Notes: generated from the sequence alone by a model not told the origin. A stretch of DNA of 64,000 bases from Gemmatimonadota bacterium (GCA_016704465.1 JADJAD010000016.1:1-64000), one strand, 5' to 3'; positions 46,662-56,768 are shown, counted from the first letter of the stretch. Made by a program: numbers and translations.

Positions 46662-47201
46662 GACGAGGCGCCTGGAATCGGGGGGGGCGGGGGCAAGGTG
46701 CGCCGCACTCGCTCCGCCCCCCGCATGCGACGGGAGCCGATGGGAGCGTGAGCGCGGAATCTGTGCCCAGACATCTCGCCACCCACGAGGGGATGGCGCC
46801 GATGCACGACGTACGACCCCCCAATCTATCGGTGGAACATCGTCTGGGGAGCGTCTCGGCGGCGGTACCCACGGCTGTGGCTCGCGGTCATGCGCCGGTC
46901 GCCGCCTGGCGCGGTGCTGCTGCCGGACGCCCGGCCGATGGCTCCCGATGCCGACTCCCCGCGCACGTGGACGCCTGACACGTTCCCCCGACCACCACGG
47001 TGGTTTCGGATTCTCCCGCATGGTCGTGCGAGCGGCGGCACGTTATCGTCTGTCGCGCGGCGCGCGAGGCGGCGGATCGGCGGCGGCGGATCGGCGGCGG
47101 CGGATCCGTGGCCCCGGATCTGCGGCCCCGGACCTGCCGAACCGGATCCACGTCGCACGCCGCCCGGGTGGTCCCGTTCTTCTCTCGAATCTCTCCGCAT
47201 C
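46662..47201. other. 540 bp divergent region with degenerate repeats
   Basis: Separates the E1 gene (minus) from the HEAT-cyclophilin gene (plus). I find no convincing gene here; ORFs are shadows. It has a G-rich stretch at 46679-46693 and a six-unit 14 bp array at 47067-47150, then TCTCTCGAATCTCTCC before the ATG. Promoters of both genes must lie here. Confidence 0.5.
47067..47150. repeat. 14 bp degenerate tandem repeat, six units (array A)
   Basis: Units CGGCGGCGGATCGG (three, near-identical), then TGGCCCCGGATCTG, CGGCCCCGGACCTG and CCGAACCGGATCCA. The last units resemble those of the array at 56644. Confidence 0.85.
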
Positions 47202-49449
47202 ATGCTGGCTGTCTGGCGTACCCTCGCGCTTCTCTTCCTCGTCGCGGCGGGGATGCGGCCGCTGCACGCCCAGAAGGTCTCCCCGGTGCGTCCGGGGACG
47301 AAGGCGCGTCCGGCGGTAGTCGGTGGGGCGCAACTATCGGCGGCCGAGCGGCGCGCCCTGCTGGCGATCGCGACGGTTGAAAACGCCCGTGCGTTAGGCG
47401 CGGACGGGGCAGCGCCGCTGGTGGCTGCCCTGGCCGATCCCTCGCCCGTGGTGCGGCGCGCGGCGGTGCGGGCGCTCGGACGCCTGCAGCGCGCCGACCT
47501 GCTCCCCGACATCGAGGGTGCCGTGAGCGATGCGGACGAGCGCGTGCAGCTGGAGGCGATCAACGCGATCGCCCAGTCGTTGCAGGGGCTGCGCGTGCTG
47601 GAGCCAGCGTCTGCTGATCGGCGACGCGCGCTCGACGACGGGGTCGATGCCCTCGTGGGCGCCGCGGAGCGTCTGCCGAGTCCGAGCGTCCTGGCGACGG
47701 CGGCACGGTCGCTCGGTCGGCTCCCGTACGGTGATAGCATCGTGCCACGCGAGGTGGAGCGGGTGATCGCGCAGATGGGCGATCGTCCCGGGCCGGGGGG
47801 GCGACCGCTGGCGCGCAGCGATGCAGCCGTGGCGGCGGGGATGATGCACGGGTTGTACGCGCTCGCCCGCTCCGGTCGAACGACGGGGAGTCCGTCGCAG
47901 GTGGCGCGGTCGGCGATGCGCTGGGCGACGACGTTCGGGCTGGACTCCGCGCGACCGGGTGGCGGCGCGACCACTGCGACGGTCCAGGAGGCTGCCGCCC
48001 GCGTGCGGCGACTCGCCTACCTGGCGCTTGCGGCCGCACGCGATACGTCGGGCGAATTGGTGCGCCGGGCGATGCGTGACACGGATGAGCAAGTCCGCCG
48101 CCTGGCCGTCGTCTCGGCGGTCGCGCTCGAGGACAGCGTGGTGCGTCGCCAGGTTGTGACGAGCGCCCTGCGCGACCCTTCCTTCCTGGTGCGCTTCGAG
48201 GGGGTGCGCAGCTACCGCACGCTCCCCGCCCCCCGCGTGTGCGCCCCCCTCTTTCGGGCGACGCTGGACCCCAATCCGCACGTGGCGCTGGCAGCGGTCG
48301 ACGCGTTAGGCGGCGGATGCGACGATCGTGGCGCGGCGACCGACTCGCTGATACGGCTGGCCGCGACGCCGGTTGCCGCCGTACCCGCGCGGCCGAAGGG
48401 GGGGACAAGTTGGCACCGACGGGCGCACGCCCTGCTCGCGCTGTCCCGCCTATCGCCGACGACGGCGATTCCGTTGCTGCGACAGGACGCGCTGCACCCG
48501 GTGTGGCAGGTCCGGCTCTACGTGGCGCGAGCGGCGCTCGTGGTGCGGGATACCCTGACGCTCTCGTCGCTCGCCTTCGACGGCAACGGGAACGTACGAG
48601 AGGCGGCGCTGGCCGGGATCTCGGCGACCGTCGGCCATGCCGCGGACAAGGTCTACCTCGCAGCGCTGTCGGCGCTCGACTATCAGGTGGTGCTCCAGGC
48701 CGCCCAGGCGCTGCGCGGGGCCCCCGCCCCCGACTCGGTCGTGCCGGCGCTCTTCACCGCGCTGGAGCGGCTGACGGCGGAGCGTCGGGAGAACGCGCGC
48801 GACCCGCGCGTGGCGCTCGTCGAGCGCATCGGGGAGCTGGGGAACGAGCGGCAGGCGCAACGCCTGGCGCCGTACCTCACCGACTTCGATTCGACGCTGG
48901 CGGTGCGGGCGGCGACGATCATGGAGCGCTGGACACTGCGTCGATCGGTGGCGGCGCCGCGCCGGCTGCCGCTGTCGACCGACGCGGTCGATCAGGTGAT
49001 CGGAAGCGACCTGCGGCTGCTGGTGCGCATGGCGGCGCGGAGCGGGGGCGGGGTCTTCGTCGTGCGGCTGCTTCCAGACGAAGCCCCGCTCACGGTGGCC
49101 CGCATCGTCAAGCTGGTGCGAGAGGGCCACTACGCCGGGCGCACCTTTCATCGGGTCGAGCCGGCCTTCGTGATCCAGGGGGGGAGTCCCGCGGCGTCCC
49201 GAGTTCGTCGGCGACGGTCCGTTCATGCGTGACGAGGTCGGGCTGCCAAGTCACCTGCGTGGAACGCTGGGGATCTCGACCCGCGGGCGCGATACCGGTG
49301 ACGCGCAGCTTTTCGTCAACCTGACGGACAACGTTCGGCTCGACCATGATTACACCGTCTTTGGCGAGATCATCCAGGGGCGTGAGGTGGCCGAGGGGGT
49401 GATCGAGGGCGACGTGATCGAGCGGGTGGACGTGGTGCGAGTGCGGTGA
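47202..49449 (+). CDS. HEAT-repeat protein with C-terminal cyclophilin-type isomerase domain, frame-disrupted
   Basis: Secreted protein of about 749 residues. Signal peptide at 1-24 (ends LHAQ). Residues about 45-575 are HEAT-type helical repeats (PLVAALADPSPVVRRAAVRAL; ALFDGNG-type turns such as DGNGNVREAAL). From about 605 is a cyclophilin domain: VFVVRLLPDEAPLTVARIVKLV and HYAGRTFHRVEPAFVIQGG, which breaks at a run of seven G (49178-49184). Removing one G continues as PEFVGDGPFMRDEVG to FGEIIQGREV and the stop at 49449. The isomerase domain would be active if this is a sequence error. Possibly a periplasmic scaffold chaperone. Confidence 0.85.
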
Positions 49450-49521
49450 CGGCGAGTAGGTTCCCCGGAGCCGTGGCGAGGGCCGCTGGGCGCTCGCGGG
49501 ACCGAGAATGACAGGTGGGGG

Positions 49522-50310
49522 ATGACCGAGACGTCGATTGTGCGCGAGGTGACCGGCGGGGTGATGCGCATCACCCTCAACCGTCCCGACGTGCTGAACT
49601 CGTTCCACATGGCGATGGGGCGCGCACTGCAGGCGGCGCTGGACGAAGCCGCGGCGCCGTCGGTGCGCGCGGTGCTGCTGACGGGGGCCGGTCGCGCCTT
49701 CTGCGCGGGGCAGGACTTGGGGTCGGTGTAGCTCGATGACCCGGCGGGCCTCCCCGACCTCGGCAACGTCGTGCGCGACCTGTGGAACCCGATCATTCGG
49801 CGCATTCGCCAGTGGGAGAAGCCGGTGATCGCGGCGGTGAATGGCGTCGCGGCGGGGGCCGGGGCGAACGTGGCGCTGGCCTGTGACATCGTCCTCGCCT
49901 CGCGCTCGGCCTCGTTCATCCAGGCGTTCAGCAAGCTCGGGATCATCCCGGACAGCGGGGGGACGTTCTTCCTGCCGCGCCTCGTCGGGACCGCCCGCGC
50001 CACCGCGCTGATGTTCCTCGGCGACAAGGTGCCGGCGGCCCAGGCGGCGGAGTGGGGGATGATCTGGCGCGTGTGCGAGCCGGAGACGTTGCTGGCCGAG
50101 GCCGAGGCGTTGGCGCTGCAGCTGGCGGCACAGCCGACGCGAGGATTCGCCCTGACCAAGCAGGCGATCAATGCGTCCGTGACGCGCGACGTGGTCGCGC
50201 AGCTGGACGAGGAGGAGCGGCTGCAGCGCGAGGCCGGGCGCACGCAGGACTTCGTGGAGGGGATTCGGGCATTCCTGGAAAAACGCACGCCGGAGTTTCG
50301 CGGTGAATAG
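49522..50310 (+). CDS. paaG: Enoyl-CoA isomerase PaaG, with in-frame TAG
   Basis: Crotonase-family enzyme that isomerises the ring-1,2-epoxide of phenylacetyl-CoA to the oxepin and later shifts a double bond. 262 residues. It has GRAFCAGQDL, NGVAAGAGANVALACDIV and SKLGIIPDSGGTFFLPR (the catalytic Asp is in IPDSGG). After QDLGSV a TAG at 49729-49731 interrupts the frame, and LDDPAGLPDLGN follows in the same frame. So a single-base change, not an indel, breaks the gene. AGGTGGGGG precedes ATG 49522. paaH overlaps or follows by a few bases. Confidence 0.88.
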
Positions 50311-50323
50311 TTCGGAGGCAGAG

Positions 50324-51490
50324 ATGGTCGTGGGCGTCGTCGGTGCCGGCGCCATGGGGTCCGGGATCGCCCAGGTCGCGCTCAAGCACGGTCATCGCGT
50401 GCTGTTGACCGACGCCGTCATTCCGGCCGTCTGGAAGGCGAAGGAGTCGATCGAGGCCGGGCTCGCGCGCGATGTGAGCAAGGGGCGCCTGACGGCCGAC
50501 GCGCGCGACGCGGCGCTGGGCCGGCTCGAACTCGTGGTCCCGGAACACGGCGTGGGTCCCTTCCGCGAGTGCGGCCTTGTGATCGAGGCCATCGTCGAGC
50601 GGCTCGAGATCAAGCGGGCGACCTTTCAGGCGCTGGAACGGGTCGTGTCGCCTGCCTGCGCGCTGGCCACGAATACGTCATCGCTGTCGGTCGCGTCGAT
50701 CGGTGCCGCGTGCCAGCGCCCGGAGCGCGTGCTCGGCGTGCACTTCTTCAATCCGGCCACGGTCCTCCCGCTGGTGGAAATCGTCGCCGGCATTCGGACC
50801 GATCCGGCCGTCGCCGACCGCGTGGCGGCAGTGGTCGATGGCTGGGGCAAGGTCACCGTGAGAGCAGCCGACACGCCGGGGTTCATCGTCAACCGCATCG
50901 CACGCCCGTTCTACGGCGAGGCGTTGCGCATGGTCGAGGAGGGGGTCGCCGACATGGCCACCGTCGACTGGGCGATGAAGACGATCGGTGGATTCCGCAT
51001 GGGACCGTTCGAATTGATGGACTTCATCGGCCACGACGTCAACTACGTGGTGACGGAGGAGGTCTGGACGGCGATGTACTTTGATCCGCGCTACCGGCCG
51101 TCGCTGCTGCAGAAACGGCTGCTCGAGGCGGGGTTACTCGGGCGCAAGAGCGGTCGGGGGTTCTACGACTACGCTGACGGAGCGACGGTGCCGGAGCCGG
51201 TGCGGGACGAGACGCTGGGGCGGGTGATCTTCCGTCGCACGCTGGCGATGCTGGTGAACGAGGCCGCGGATGCGCTGCATCTCCGCATCGCCAGTGCCCG
51301 GGACATCGAGCTGGCGATGACGAAGGGGGTCAACTATCCCAAGGGGCTGCTGGCCTGGGGGAACGAGATCGGGCTCGGCAAGCTGCTCGAGCACCTCGAG
51401 GCGTTGCAGTCGGAAACAGGCGAGGACCGCTATCGCCCGTCGCCACTGCTGCGACGCATGGTGCGCAACGCGGAGCAGTTCCAGGTATGA
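50324..51490 (+). CDS. paaH: 3-hydroxyacyl-CoA dehydrogenase PaaH
   Basis: NAD-dependent beta-oxidation enzyme of the phenylacetate route. Starting at ATG 50324 it has 388 residues: Rossmann motif GVVGAGAMGSGIAQ (4-17), LVIEAIVERLEIK, ATNTSSLSVASIG, and the His-Glu pair in GVHFFNPATVLPLVEIV; then the C-terminal domain with DTPGFIVNRIARPFYGEAL. GGAGG (50314-50318) lies five bases before 50324, so I prefer it to the GTG at 50303 that overlaps paaG. The stop overlaps paaI (ATGA). Confidence 0.92.
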   Translation: MVVGVVGAGAMGSGIAQVALKHGHRVLLTDAVIPAVWKAKESIEAGLARDVSKGRLTADARDAALGRLELVVPEHGVGPFRECGLVIEAIVERLEIKRATFQALERVVSPACALATNTSSLSVASIGAACQRPERVLGVHFFNPATVLPLVEIVAGIRTDPAVADRVAAVVDGWGKVTVRAADTPGFIVNRIARPFYGEALRMVEEGVADMATVDWAMKTIGGFRMGPFELMDFIGHDVNYVVTEEVWTAMYFDPRYRPSLLQKRLLEAGLLGRKSGRGFYDYADGATVPEPVRDETLGRVIFRRTLAMLVNEAADALHLRIASARDIELAMTKGVNYPKGLLAWGNEIGLGKLLEHLEALQSETGEDRYRPSPLLRRMVRNAEQFQV

Positions 51491-51978
51491 CGGGGCCGCG
51501 GCACGCCGCCGGCGATGCCACGCCCGCCGGGATACACAACGACGGACAGCAACTCGCGGAGCGTGTCGTGCGCAGCATGCTGGCCAGCGACGCGCTGAGC
51601 CGATGGCTGGGGATCGCGGTCGTCGAGATCGCCCCGCGACGCTCCACCTGTCGCATGACGGTGCGCGACGAGATGGTGAACGGATTCGGCGTCGCCCACG
51701 GCGGGATCGTCTTTGCGCTCGCCGATTCGGCGTTTGCCTTCGCCTGCAACACGCACGGGACGGTCACGGTCGCCGTGGACAACACCATCACCTACCCCGC
51801 GGCGATTCACCCCGGCGACGTGCTGACGGCCGAGGCGGGAGAGGAAGCCCGCTCCAACCGACTCGGGTACTACCGGGTCGTGGTGACAAACCAGCATGGC
51901 GCGGTGGTCGCGCTGTTCAAGGGGACGGCATATCGCACGCAGCGTCCCCACTTTCCAGATGAGGGTCTCGATGCGTAA
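51487..51978 (+). CDS. paaI: Hydroxyphenylacetyl-CoA thioesterase PaaI
   Basis: Hotdog-fold thioesterase (163 residues) that clears dead-end CoA esters, thus protecting the CoA pool. Key features: NGFGVAHGGIVFALADSAFAFACN (catalytic Asp in LADSAF) and VAVDNTITYPAAIHPGDVLTAEA. Starts inside the paaH stop (ATGA) and ends eight bases past the start of the thiolase gene. Confidence 0.93.
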   Translation: MTGPRHAAGDATPAGIHNDGQQLAERVVRSMLASDALSRWLGIAVVEIAPRRSTCRMTVRDEMVNGFGVAHGGIVFALADSAFAFACNTHGTVTVAVDNTITYPAAIHPGDVLTAEAGEEARSNRLGYYRVVVTNQHGAVVALFKGTAYRTQRPHFPDEGLDA

Positions 51979-53186
51979 CGCGTATATCGTCGACGGCGTT
52001 CGGACGCCGATCGGCTCATTTGCCGGCGCGCTGAGTGGCATGCGCCCGGACGACCTGGCCGCCTTGACGATCCGTGCCCTCCTGGAAAAGGTCGTGCGCG
52101 TGGAGTCCGGAGAAGATCGTCGACGTGATCTTCGGCTGCGCGAACCAGGCCGGCGAGGACAACCGAAACGTAGCGCGCATGGCCGGCCTGCTGGCCGGGC
52201 TGCCAACGTCGGTTCCGGGCGAAACGGTCAACCGGCTGTGCGCCTCGGGATTGAGCGCCGTGGCGCAGGCAGCGCGCGCCGTGAAGCTCGCCGAGGGGGA
52301 CCTGTACATCGCCGGCGGCGTGGAGAGCATGTCGCGGGCGCCGTACGTGATGTCCAAGGGCGCGGCGCCGTTCGCGCGCGATGCGCAACTGTTCGATACG
52401 TCGATCGGCTGGCGCTTCGTGAACCCGGCAATGCGCGAACAGTACGGGGTGGATTCGATGGGGCAGACGGCCGAGAATGTGGCCGAGCAGTGGAAGATCT
52501 CGCGCGAGGACCAGGATGCGTTCGCGGTACGCTCGCAGCAGAAGGCCGCTGCGGCGCGAACGTCGGGTCGCCTGGGCGAGGAGATCGTGCCGGTGATGGT
52601 TCCCGGGGCCAAGCGGGGGACGACTGTGGCCGTCACGGACGACGAATTCCTGCGCCCCGACACGTCACTGGAGGTGCTGGCGAAGCTGAGGCCCGCATTC
52701 CGCACTGATGGCAAGGGATCGGTGACCGCCGGCAACTCGTCGGGGATCAACGATGGCGCCTGCGCCCTGCTCATTGCCTCCGAGCCCGCCCTGAAGCAGG
52801 AAGGGCTGTCGGCGACGGCACGCATCGTGGCCGCGGCGGCCGTAGGAGTCGACCCGCGCATCATGGGCATCGGCCCGGTTCCCGCCACTCGGCTCGTGAT
52901 GAAGCAGTCGGGGCTGACGGTTGATGACATGGACGTGATCGAGTTGAACGAGGCCTTCGCGGCCCAGTCGCTGGCCTGCCTGCGCGAGTTGGGCATCGAC
53001 GACGACGATCCGCGCGTCAACCCGAACGGCGGCGCCATCGCGCTCGGTCACCCGTTAGGCATGTCGGGCGCCAGACTGGCACTGACGGCCACACGCGAGC
53101 TGCAATTCACCGGCAAGCGCTACGCGCTCTGCACGATGTGCATCGGGGTGGGGCAGGGATACGCGATGATCCTCGAGCGCGCCTGA
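51971..53186 (+). CDS. Acetyl-CoA acyltransferase (thiolase, PaaJ/PcaF type), frame-disrupted
   Basis: Splits 3-oxoadipyl-CoA-like products to acetyl-CoA and succinyl-CoA. The N-terminus MRNAYIVDGVRTPIGSFAG is in one frame; after ALLEKVVRV the sequence shifts to SPEKIVDVIFGCANQAGED. Removing one G near 52102-52103 joins them. Active Cys in NRLCASGLSAV, His in NPNGGAIALGHPLGMSG and the second Cys in CTMCIGVGQG are present. The span is one base over a multiple of three. ATG 51971 overlaps the paaI end. Confidence 0.92.
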
Positions 53187-53190
53187 CGGC

Positions 53191-53221
53191 CGGTCGACGG
53201 CGCCGCGGTCGCCGCCGACCG
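53191..53221 (+). terminator. Terminator hairpin after the paaG-H-I-thiolase operon
   Basis: A 12 bp stem (CGGTCGACGGCG with CGCCGCCGACCG, one mismatch) and a 7-base loop, starting five bases after the thiolase stop. Followed by CTGTTGCG. Confidence 0.6.
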
Positions 53222-53270
53222 CTGTTGCGCTCGTCGGGCGGCAGCTGCACGCCGGAGTTGTAGTCGCGCG

Positions 53271-53798
53271 CTACGGCGCGCGTCGGGTGTAGTAGCCATC
53301 GAACGTGGTCCGCCACGTCGTGCCGCCATCGATGGACAGCTCCCAGAGCTGCCGGACGCGTCCGTCGGTGAGCGGAGTGAACGACATGCGCGAGCGCGCG
53401 GGTTCGCCGGCTGGGCCGCGCGCCGGCCCCTCCATGACCATGGCGCCGTCGGGGGCACGCGCGCCGTCGAACTGGGCCAGCATGCCCTGATTGTCGACCC
53501 AGGTCTGGTGCCAGCGCTTGGCAGTCGCGTCGAAGATATTGAACGATTCCCCTACCGACCCGCCGGTGCCGGACCACGCCTCGTGAATGACGCATCCGTC
53601 CAGGATCGACGTGATGCGGCTGGTGCCGGCCACGGCACCCTGCGGTGTGCGCACTTCCCATTCACCGAGCCAGAAATCGAACGCCCGATGAGACGGCGTG
53701 CGACAGCCTGCCGGTTGAGTACCCTGCGCGCAGAGCGCGCCGGCAGGGAGGACCAACAGCGCCGCAGCAACAGCGAACAACCGACGCGGCGGGAGCAT
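53271..53798 (-). CDS. Secreted protein of unknown function (DUF1579-like)
   Basis: 175 residues with a signal peptide (1-24, ends GALCAQ). The pattern FDFWLGEWEV near residue 42, then IHEAWSGTGGSVGESFNIFD and WHQTWVDNQG, suggests the lipocalin-like DUF1579 group. The fold would be a beta-barrel able to bind a hydrophobic ligand; no role is known. ATG 53798 is not preceded by a clear Shine-Dalgarno. It converges on the thiolase gene. Confidence 0.7.
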   Translation of the reverse strand: MLPPRRLFAVAAALLVLPAGALCAQGTQPAGCRTPSHRAFDFWLGEWEVRTPQGAVAGTSRITSILDGCVIHEAWSGTGGSVGESFNIFDATAKRWHQTWVDNQGMLAQFDGARAPDGAMVMEGPARGPAGEPARSRMSFTPLTDGRVRQLWELSIDGGTTWRTTFDGYYTRRAP

Positions 53799-54014
53799 GG
53801 CGATCGGGAGAGGGTGTGAGGCGCGGCGGGCCGGCGGGACGGCGGGACGGCGGGACGAGGGCCACGAGACGATGGTGCTCCGCGAGGCACCCCGATAGGG
53901 CGCAGTGATGAACCGCGCGTACGACCGTGCAGCCTGTAACAGTCTCGCCGCCGCGGGACGGAGTCGCGCGAGCCCGGTTATCTTGATCGGGCGCCTCCCG
54001 CAACCCCTCGATCC
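53799..54014. promoter_or_regulatory. Divergent region DUF1579-like gene / paaY
   Basis: 216 bp with a G-rich stretch of short GGCGGGACG repeats (about 53829-53856, three units). Both promoters must be here, but no clear -10 is seen. Confidence 0.35.
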
Positions 54015-54623
54015 GTGATCTACTCCTTCAACGGCACGACGCCCATCGTACACGAGTCGGCCTTCGTCCACCCCCAGGCAGTGGTGACGGGTCAGGTCTC
54101 GATCGGGCGCGACGTGTACATCGGTCCCGGCGCCGCGCTTCGCGGGGACTGGGGCGCGATCGAGATCGCCGACGGGTGCAACGTGCAGGAGAACTGCACG
54201 ATCCACATGTTTCCAGGCGTGACGGTGGTCCTGGATGAGGGGGCGCATATCGGCCACGGCGCGATCGTGCACGGTGCACGCATCGGGCGCAACGCGCTGG
54301 TCGGGATGAATGCCGTGATCATGGACAACGCCGTGGTCGGCGCAGGATGCATCGTCGGCGCGCTCTGCTTCGTGCCCGCCGAGATGATCATCCCCGATCG
54401 CAAGGTGGTGGTGGGCAACCCGGCGCGCATCGTCAAGGACGTGTCCGACGAGATGCTGGCGTGGAAGACGGAAGGGACCGCCCACTACCAGCGGCTCCCT
54501 GCGGCGCTGCACGCATCGTTGCGTGAAGCGGTCCCGCTGCGCACGCGGCCAGAGGGATGGGGGGCGGTGGTCGCCCCGACGCTGCAGCCGTGGAGCCGAG
54601 AGAAGGAGAGCGACGACCGCTGA
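54015..54623 (+). CDS. paaY: Hexapeptide-repeat protein PaaY (gamma carbonic anhydrase-like thioesterase)
   Basis: Left-handed beta-helix protein (202 residues). Hexapeptide turns are visible from VHESAFVHPQAVVTGQVSIG to VVGNPARIVKDV. The metal-binding His residues are in IHMF, GHIGHG-like IGHGAIVHG. As PaaY it acts as a thioesterase for dead-end CoA esters of the phenylacetate route. GTG 54015 matches the family start. The C-terminal tail is longer by some 10 residues. Confidence 0.85.
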   Translation: MIYSFNGTTPIVHESAFVHPQAVVTGQVSIGRDVYIGPGAALRGDWGAIEIADGCNVQENCTIHMFPGVTVVLDEGAHIGHGAIVHGARIGRNALVGMNAVIMDNAVVGAGCIVGALCFVPAEMIIPDRKVVVGNPARIVKDVSDEMLAWKTEGTAHYQRLPAALHASLREAVPLRTRPEGWGAVVAPTLQPWSREKESDDR

Positions 54624-54685
54624 TCGCTCGACGCGGGTACGGCCGGGCGTCGACGCACCGCCCGCGACGCCGGCCCCGCGACTGC

Positions 54686-56476
54686 CTACCGCTTGCCGCT
54701 GGCGGGTGCTCGCCGCCGCACCGCCGCCGCACTCGCCTTGCCGTCGGGAGACCGCCGGTCGTGGGCGCCATACGCCGTTTTCGTCCGGGCGTCGTACCAG
54801 ATGCTGTGCGCGTCACCCTGCGACTGCGCGGGGCGCTGGCGCAGCAGGTGCCCCATCTCGGCAAGCGAAAACTGCGCCGCGGTCGAGATCGCCCCCACCT
54901 CGAACTGCGTCACATCGGGGAGCCATTGGTGGTGGATGCGCGGGGCATCGACCGCGGCGCGCACCGGCTGCCGGAACGCGGTGACCCCGAGCACGACGTC
55001 GATGACCGTGTTCGGGATCGTCCGTCCTCCCGGAGAGCCGGTCACGAGCAGCAACTGGTCGTCGCGCGCGAGGATGACGGGCGTCATGGAGCTGAGCATG
55101 CGCTTGCCCGGGGCGATCAAGTTGGGTGCCGTGCCGATGTCACCGCGTGTGGAGGTGTAGCCCGCCTTCTTGTTGAAGTCGCCCATCTCGTTGTTCAGCA
55201 GGAACCCCGTCCCTCGCACCACGATCCCGGAGCCGTAGCCCCCCTCCAATGTGTAGGTCTGCGAGACCGCGTTGCCCTCGGCGTCGACAACCGAGAAGTG
55301 CGTCGTCTCCATCGGCTCGGTGGCGATGTCCAGGTCGCTGGCCAGCGAGACGGAGCGGGAGGCGCGGGCCGGATCAATGCTGCGCGCGAGCGAGTCCGCG
55401 TACTGCGTCGAGAGCAGGCGCTCGAGCGGCACGGTCGCGAAGTCCGGGTCACCGATGTAGCGGGCGCGATCCAGGTAGGCGCGCCGCGCCGCCTCGATGC
55501 GCAGGTGCAGGAACTCCGGCGTGCCACGCGCGAATCGCTCGGCGCTGAGTGCCTCGAGTTGATTCAGCGTCTCGATCAGGACAACGCCGCCCGAACTCGG
55601 CGGACCCATCGCGATGATATCGTTCCCGAGATACGTGCCGCGTAGCGGCGCGCGCTCCACCGCACGGTACTCGGCCAGGTCGCGCGCCGTGATCGCGCCG
55701 CCGTGGTCGCGCATCTGCTGGACGAGCGAGTCGGCGATCCAGCCGGTGTAGAACGCGCGCGCGCCGCTGTCGGCAATCGCGCGCAGGGTGCGCGCGAGGT
55801 CGGGAAGCCGAAGTCGGTCGCCCGCCCGCCACGCCCTGCCGTCGCGCCGTCCGTAGGCAGCCATCGACGAAGGGAAGGGAGCGAACGTGGTCAGCAGCTG
55901 CTCGTTGAGATCGGCGGCCAGCGCTCGTGAGAGCGGAAACCCCTGCGCCGCGAGCTGGGCGGCGGGCAGGACAAGCGAGCGCCAAGGGAGCTTCCCGAGC
56001 CGCGCGTGGGCCGATTCCATCCCGTGCACGGTGCCGGGGACTCCGGGCGAGAGCCACCCCGAATCGGTCAGGGCGTAGGCGATCGCCCCGTCGGCGGTCT
56101 GGAACATCGTGGGGGTGGCGCTCAGCGGCGCCTTTTCGCGGAAATCGAAGGTCGTGGCCTCGCCCGACGCCATGCGCACGACCATGAAGCCGCCACCGCC
56201 GATATTCCCGGCCGAGGGATGTGTCACCGCGAGGGCGAAGGCCGTGGCTACGGCGGCATCGACCGCGTTACCGCCGCGGGCGAGGGTGGCGGCCCCGATA
56301 TCGGAGGCGAAGCTCGAGACGGACACAACTATCCCGCGTCGAGCCGGTACCGCCCCGGTTCCGCCGAACTCGACGCGCGGAGTGGCTGCAGGTCGCGCGG
56401 CCCGTTGCGCGAATGCAGGTGGAGGGGCGATGGCGGCGGCACACAGGGCGACCACGGCGAGCCAGTACAGCCGCAT
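54686..56476 (-). CDS. ggt: Gamma-glutamyltransferase (glutathione hydrolase)
   Basis: N-terminal-nucleophile hydrolase that moves gamma-glutamyl groups from glutathione. 596 residues. Signal peptide MRLYWLAVVALCAAAIA; large subunit to about 390; autocleavage site and nucleophile T391 in ETTHFSVVDAEGNAVS. Other motifs are GGNAVDAAVA, GNIGGGGFMV, and the small-subunit SSMTPVILARDDQLLLVTGSPGG. ATG 56476 gives the best signal peptide; the frame is open to ATG 56551. A 14 bp repeat array lies upstream. Confidence 0.93.
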   Translation of the reverse strand: MRLYWLAVVALCAAAIAPPPAFAQRAARPAATPRVEFGGTGAVPARRGIVVSVSSFASDIGAATLARGGNAVDAAVATAFALAVTHPSAGNIGGGGFMVVRMASGEATTFDFREKAPLSATPTMFQTADGAIAYALTDSGWLSPGVPGTVHGMESAHARLGKLPWRSLVLPAAQLAAQGFPLSRALAADLNEQLLTTFAPFPSSMAAYGRRDGRAWRAGDRLRLPDLARTLRAIADSGARAFYTGWIADSLVQQMRDHGGAITARDLAEYRAVERAPLRGTYLGNDIIAMGPPSSGGVVLIETLNQLEALSAERFARGTPEFLHLRIEAARRAYLDRARYIGDPDFATVPLERLLSTQYADSLARSIDPARASRSVSLASDLDIATEPMETTHFSVVDAEGNAVSQTYTLEGGYGSGIVVRGTGFLLNNEMGDFNKKAGYTSTRGDIGTAPNLIAPGKRMLSSMTPVILARDDQLLLVTGSPGGRTIPNTVIDVVLGVTAFRQPVRAAVDAPRIHHQWLPDVTQFEVGAISTAAQFSLAEMGHLLRQRPAQSQGDAHSIWYDARTKTAYGAHDRRSPDGKASAAAVRRRAPASGKR

Positions 56477-56768
56477 GCGGTGAGGCCGAGTGGTGAACTG
56501 CGTGCAGATCGCGGTCGCGCCGCGGTCGGATCCGGGAGGGTAGGGATGCATCGACGGACGTTACTCCCGCACGGCGGGAGTGGCTAGCCGACTCGCGCGG
56601 TTCCTGCCATCGGCCGCCTGATGCGCCCCAGACGACCGATCATGCGAACCGGCCCCCGCGAACCGGCCCCTGCGAACCGGGCGTTTCGAGTCCGGCCCTG
56701 TGAATCGGGCCCGCTGGACCGAACCCTGCAATCCGAACAGTGACTCGGGATCCGTGTCGACGAGCGGG
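56477..56768. other. 292 bp intergenic region with a repeat array
   Basis: Lies upstream of the gamma-glutamyltransferase gene and downstream of a membrane-protein gene, both on the minus strand. It has a seven-unit 14 bp array (56644-56741) and no evident gene. Confidence 0.5.
56644..56741. repeat. 14 bp degenerate tandem repeat, seven units (array B)
   Basis: Units start GCGAACCGGCCCCC, GCGAACCGGCCCCT, GCGAACCGGGCGTT and become more diverged (TCGAGTCCGGCCCT, GTGAATCGGGCCCG, CTGGACCGAACCCT, GCAATCCGAACAGT). The period and the CGAACCGG core are shared with the array at 47067. Confidence 0.9.

Noticed and set aside
46662..47201. Small plus-strand frames as genes in the E1/HEAT gap
   Set aside because: Codon use and amino-acid content look like repeat-derived shadows; no start signals or domains.
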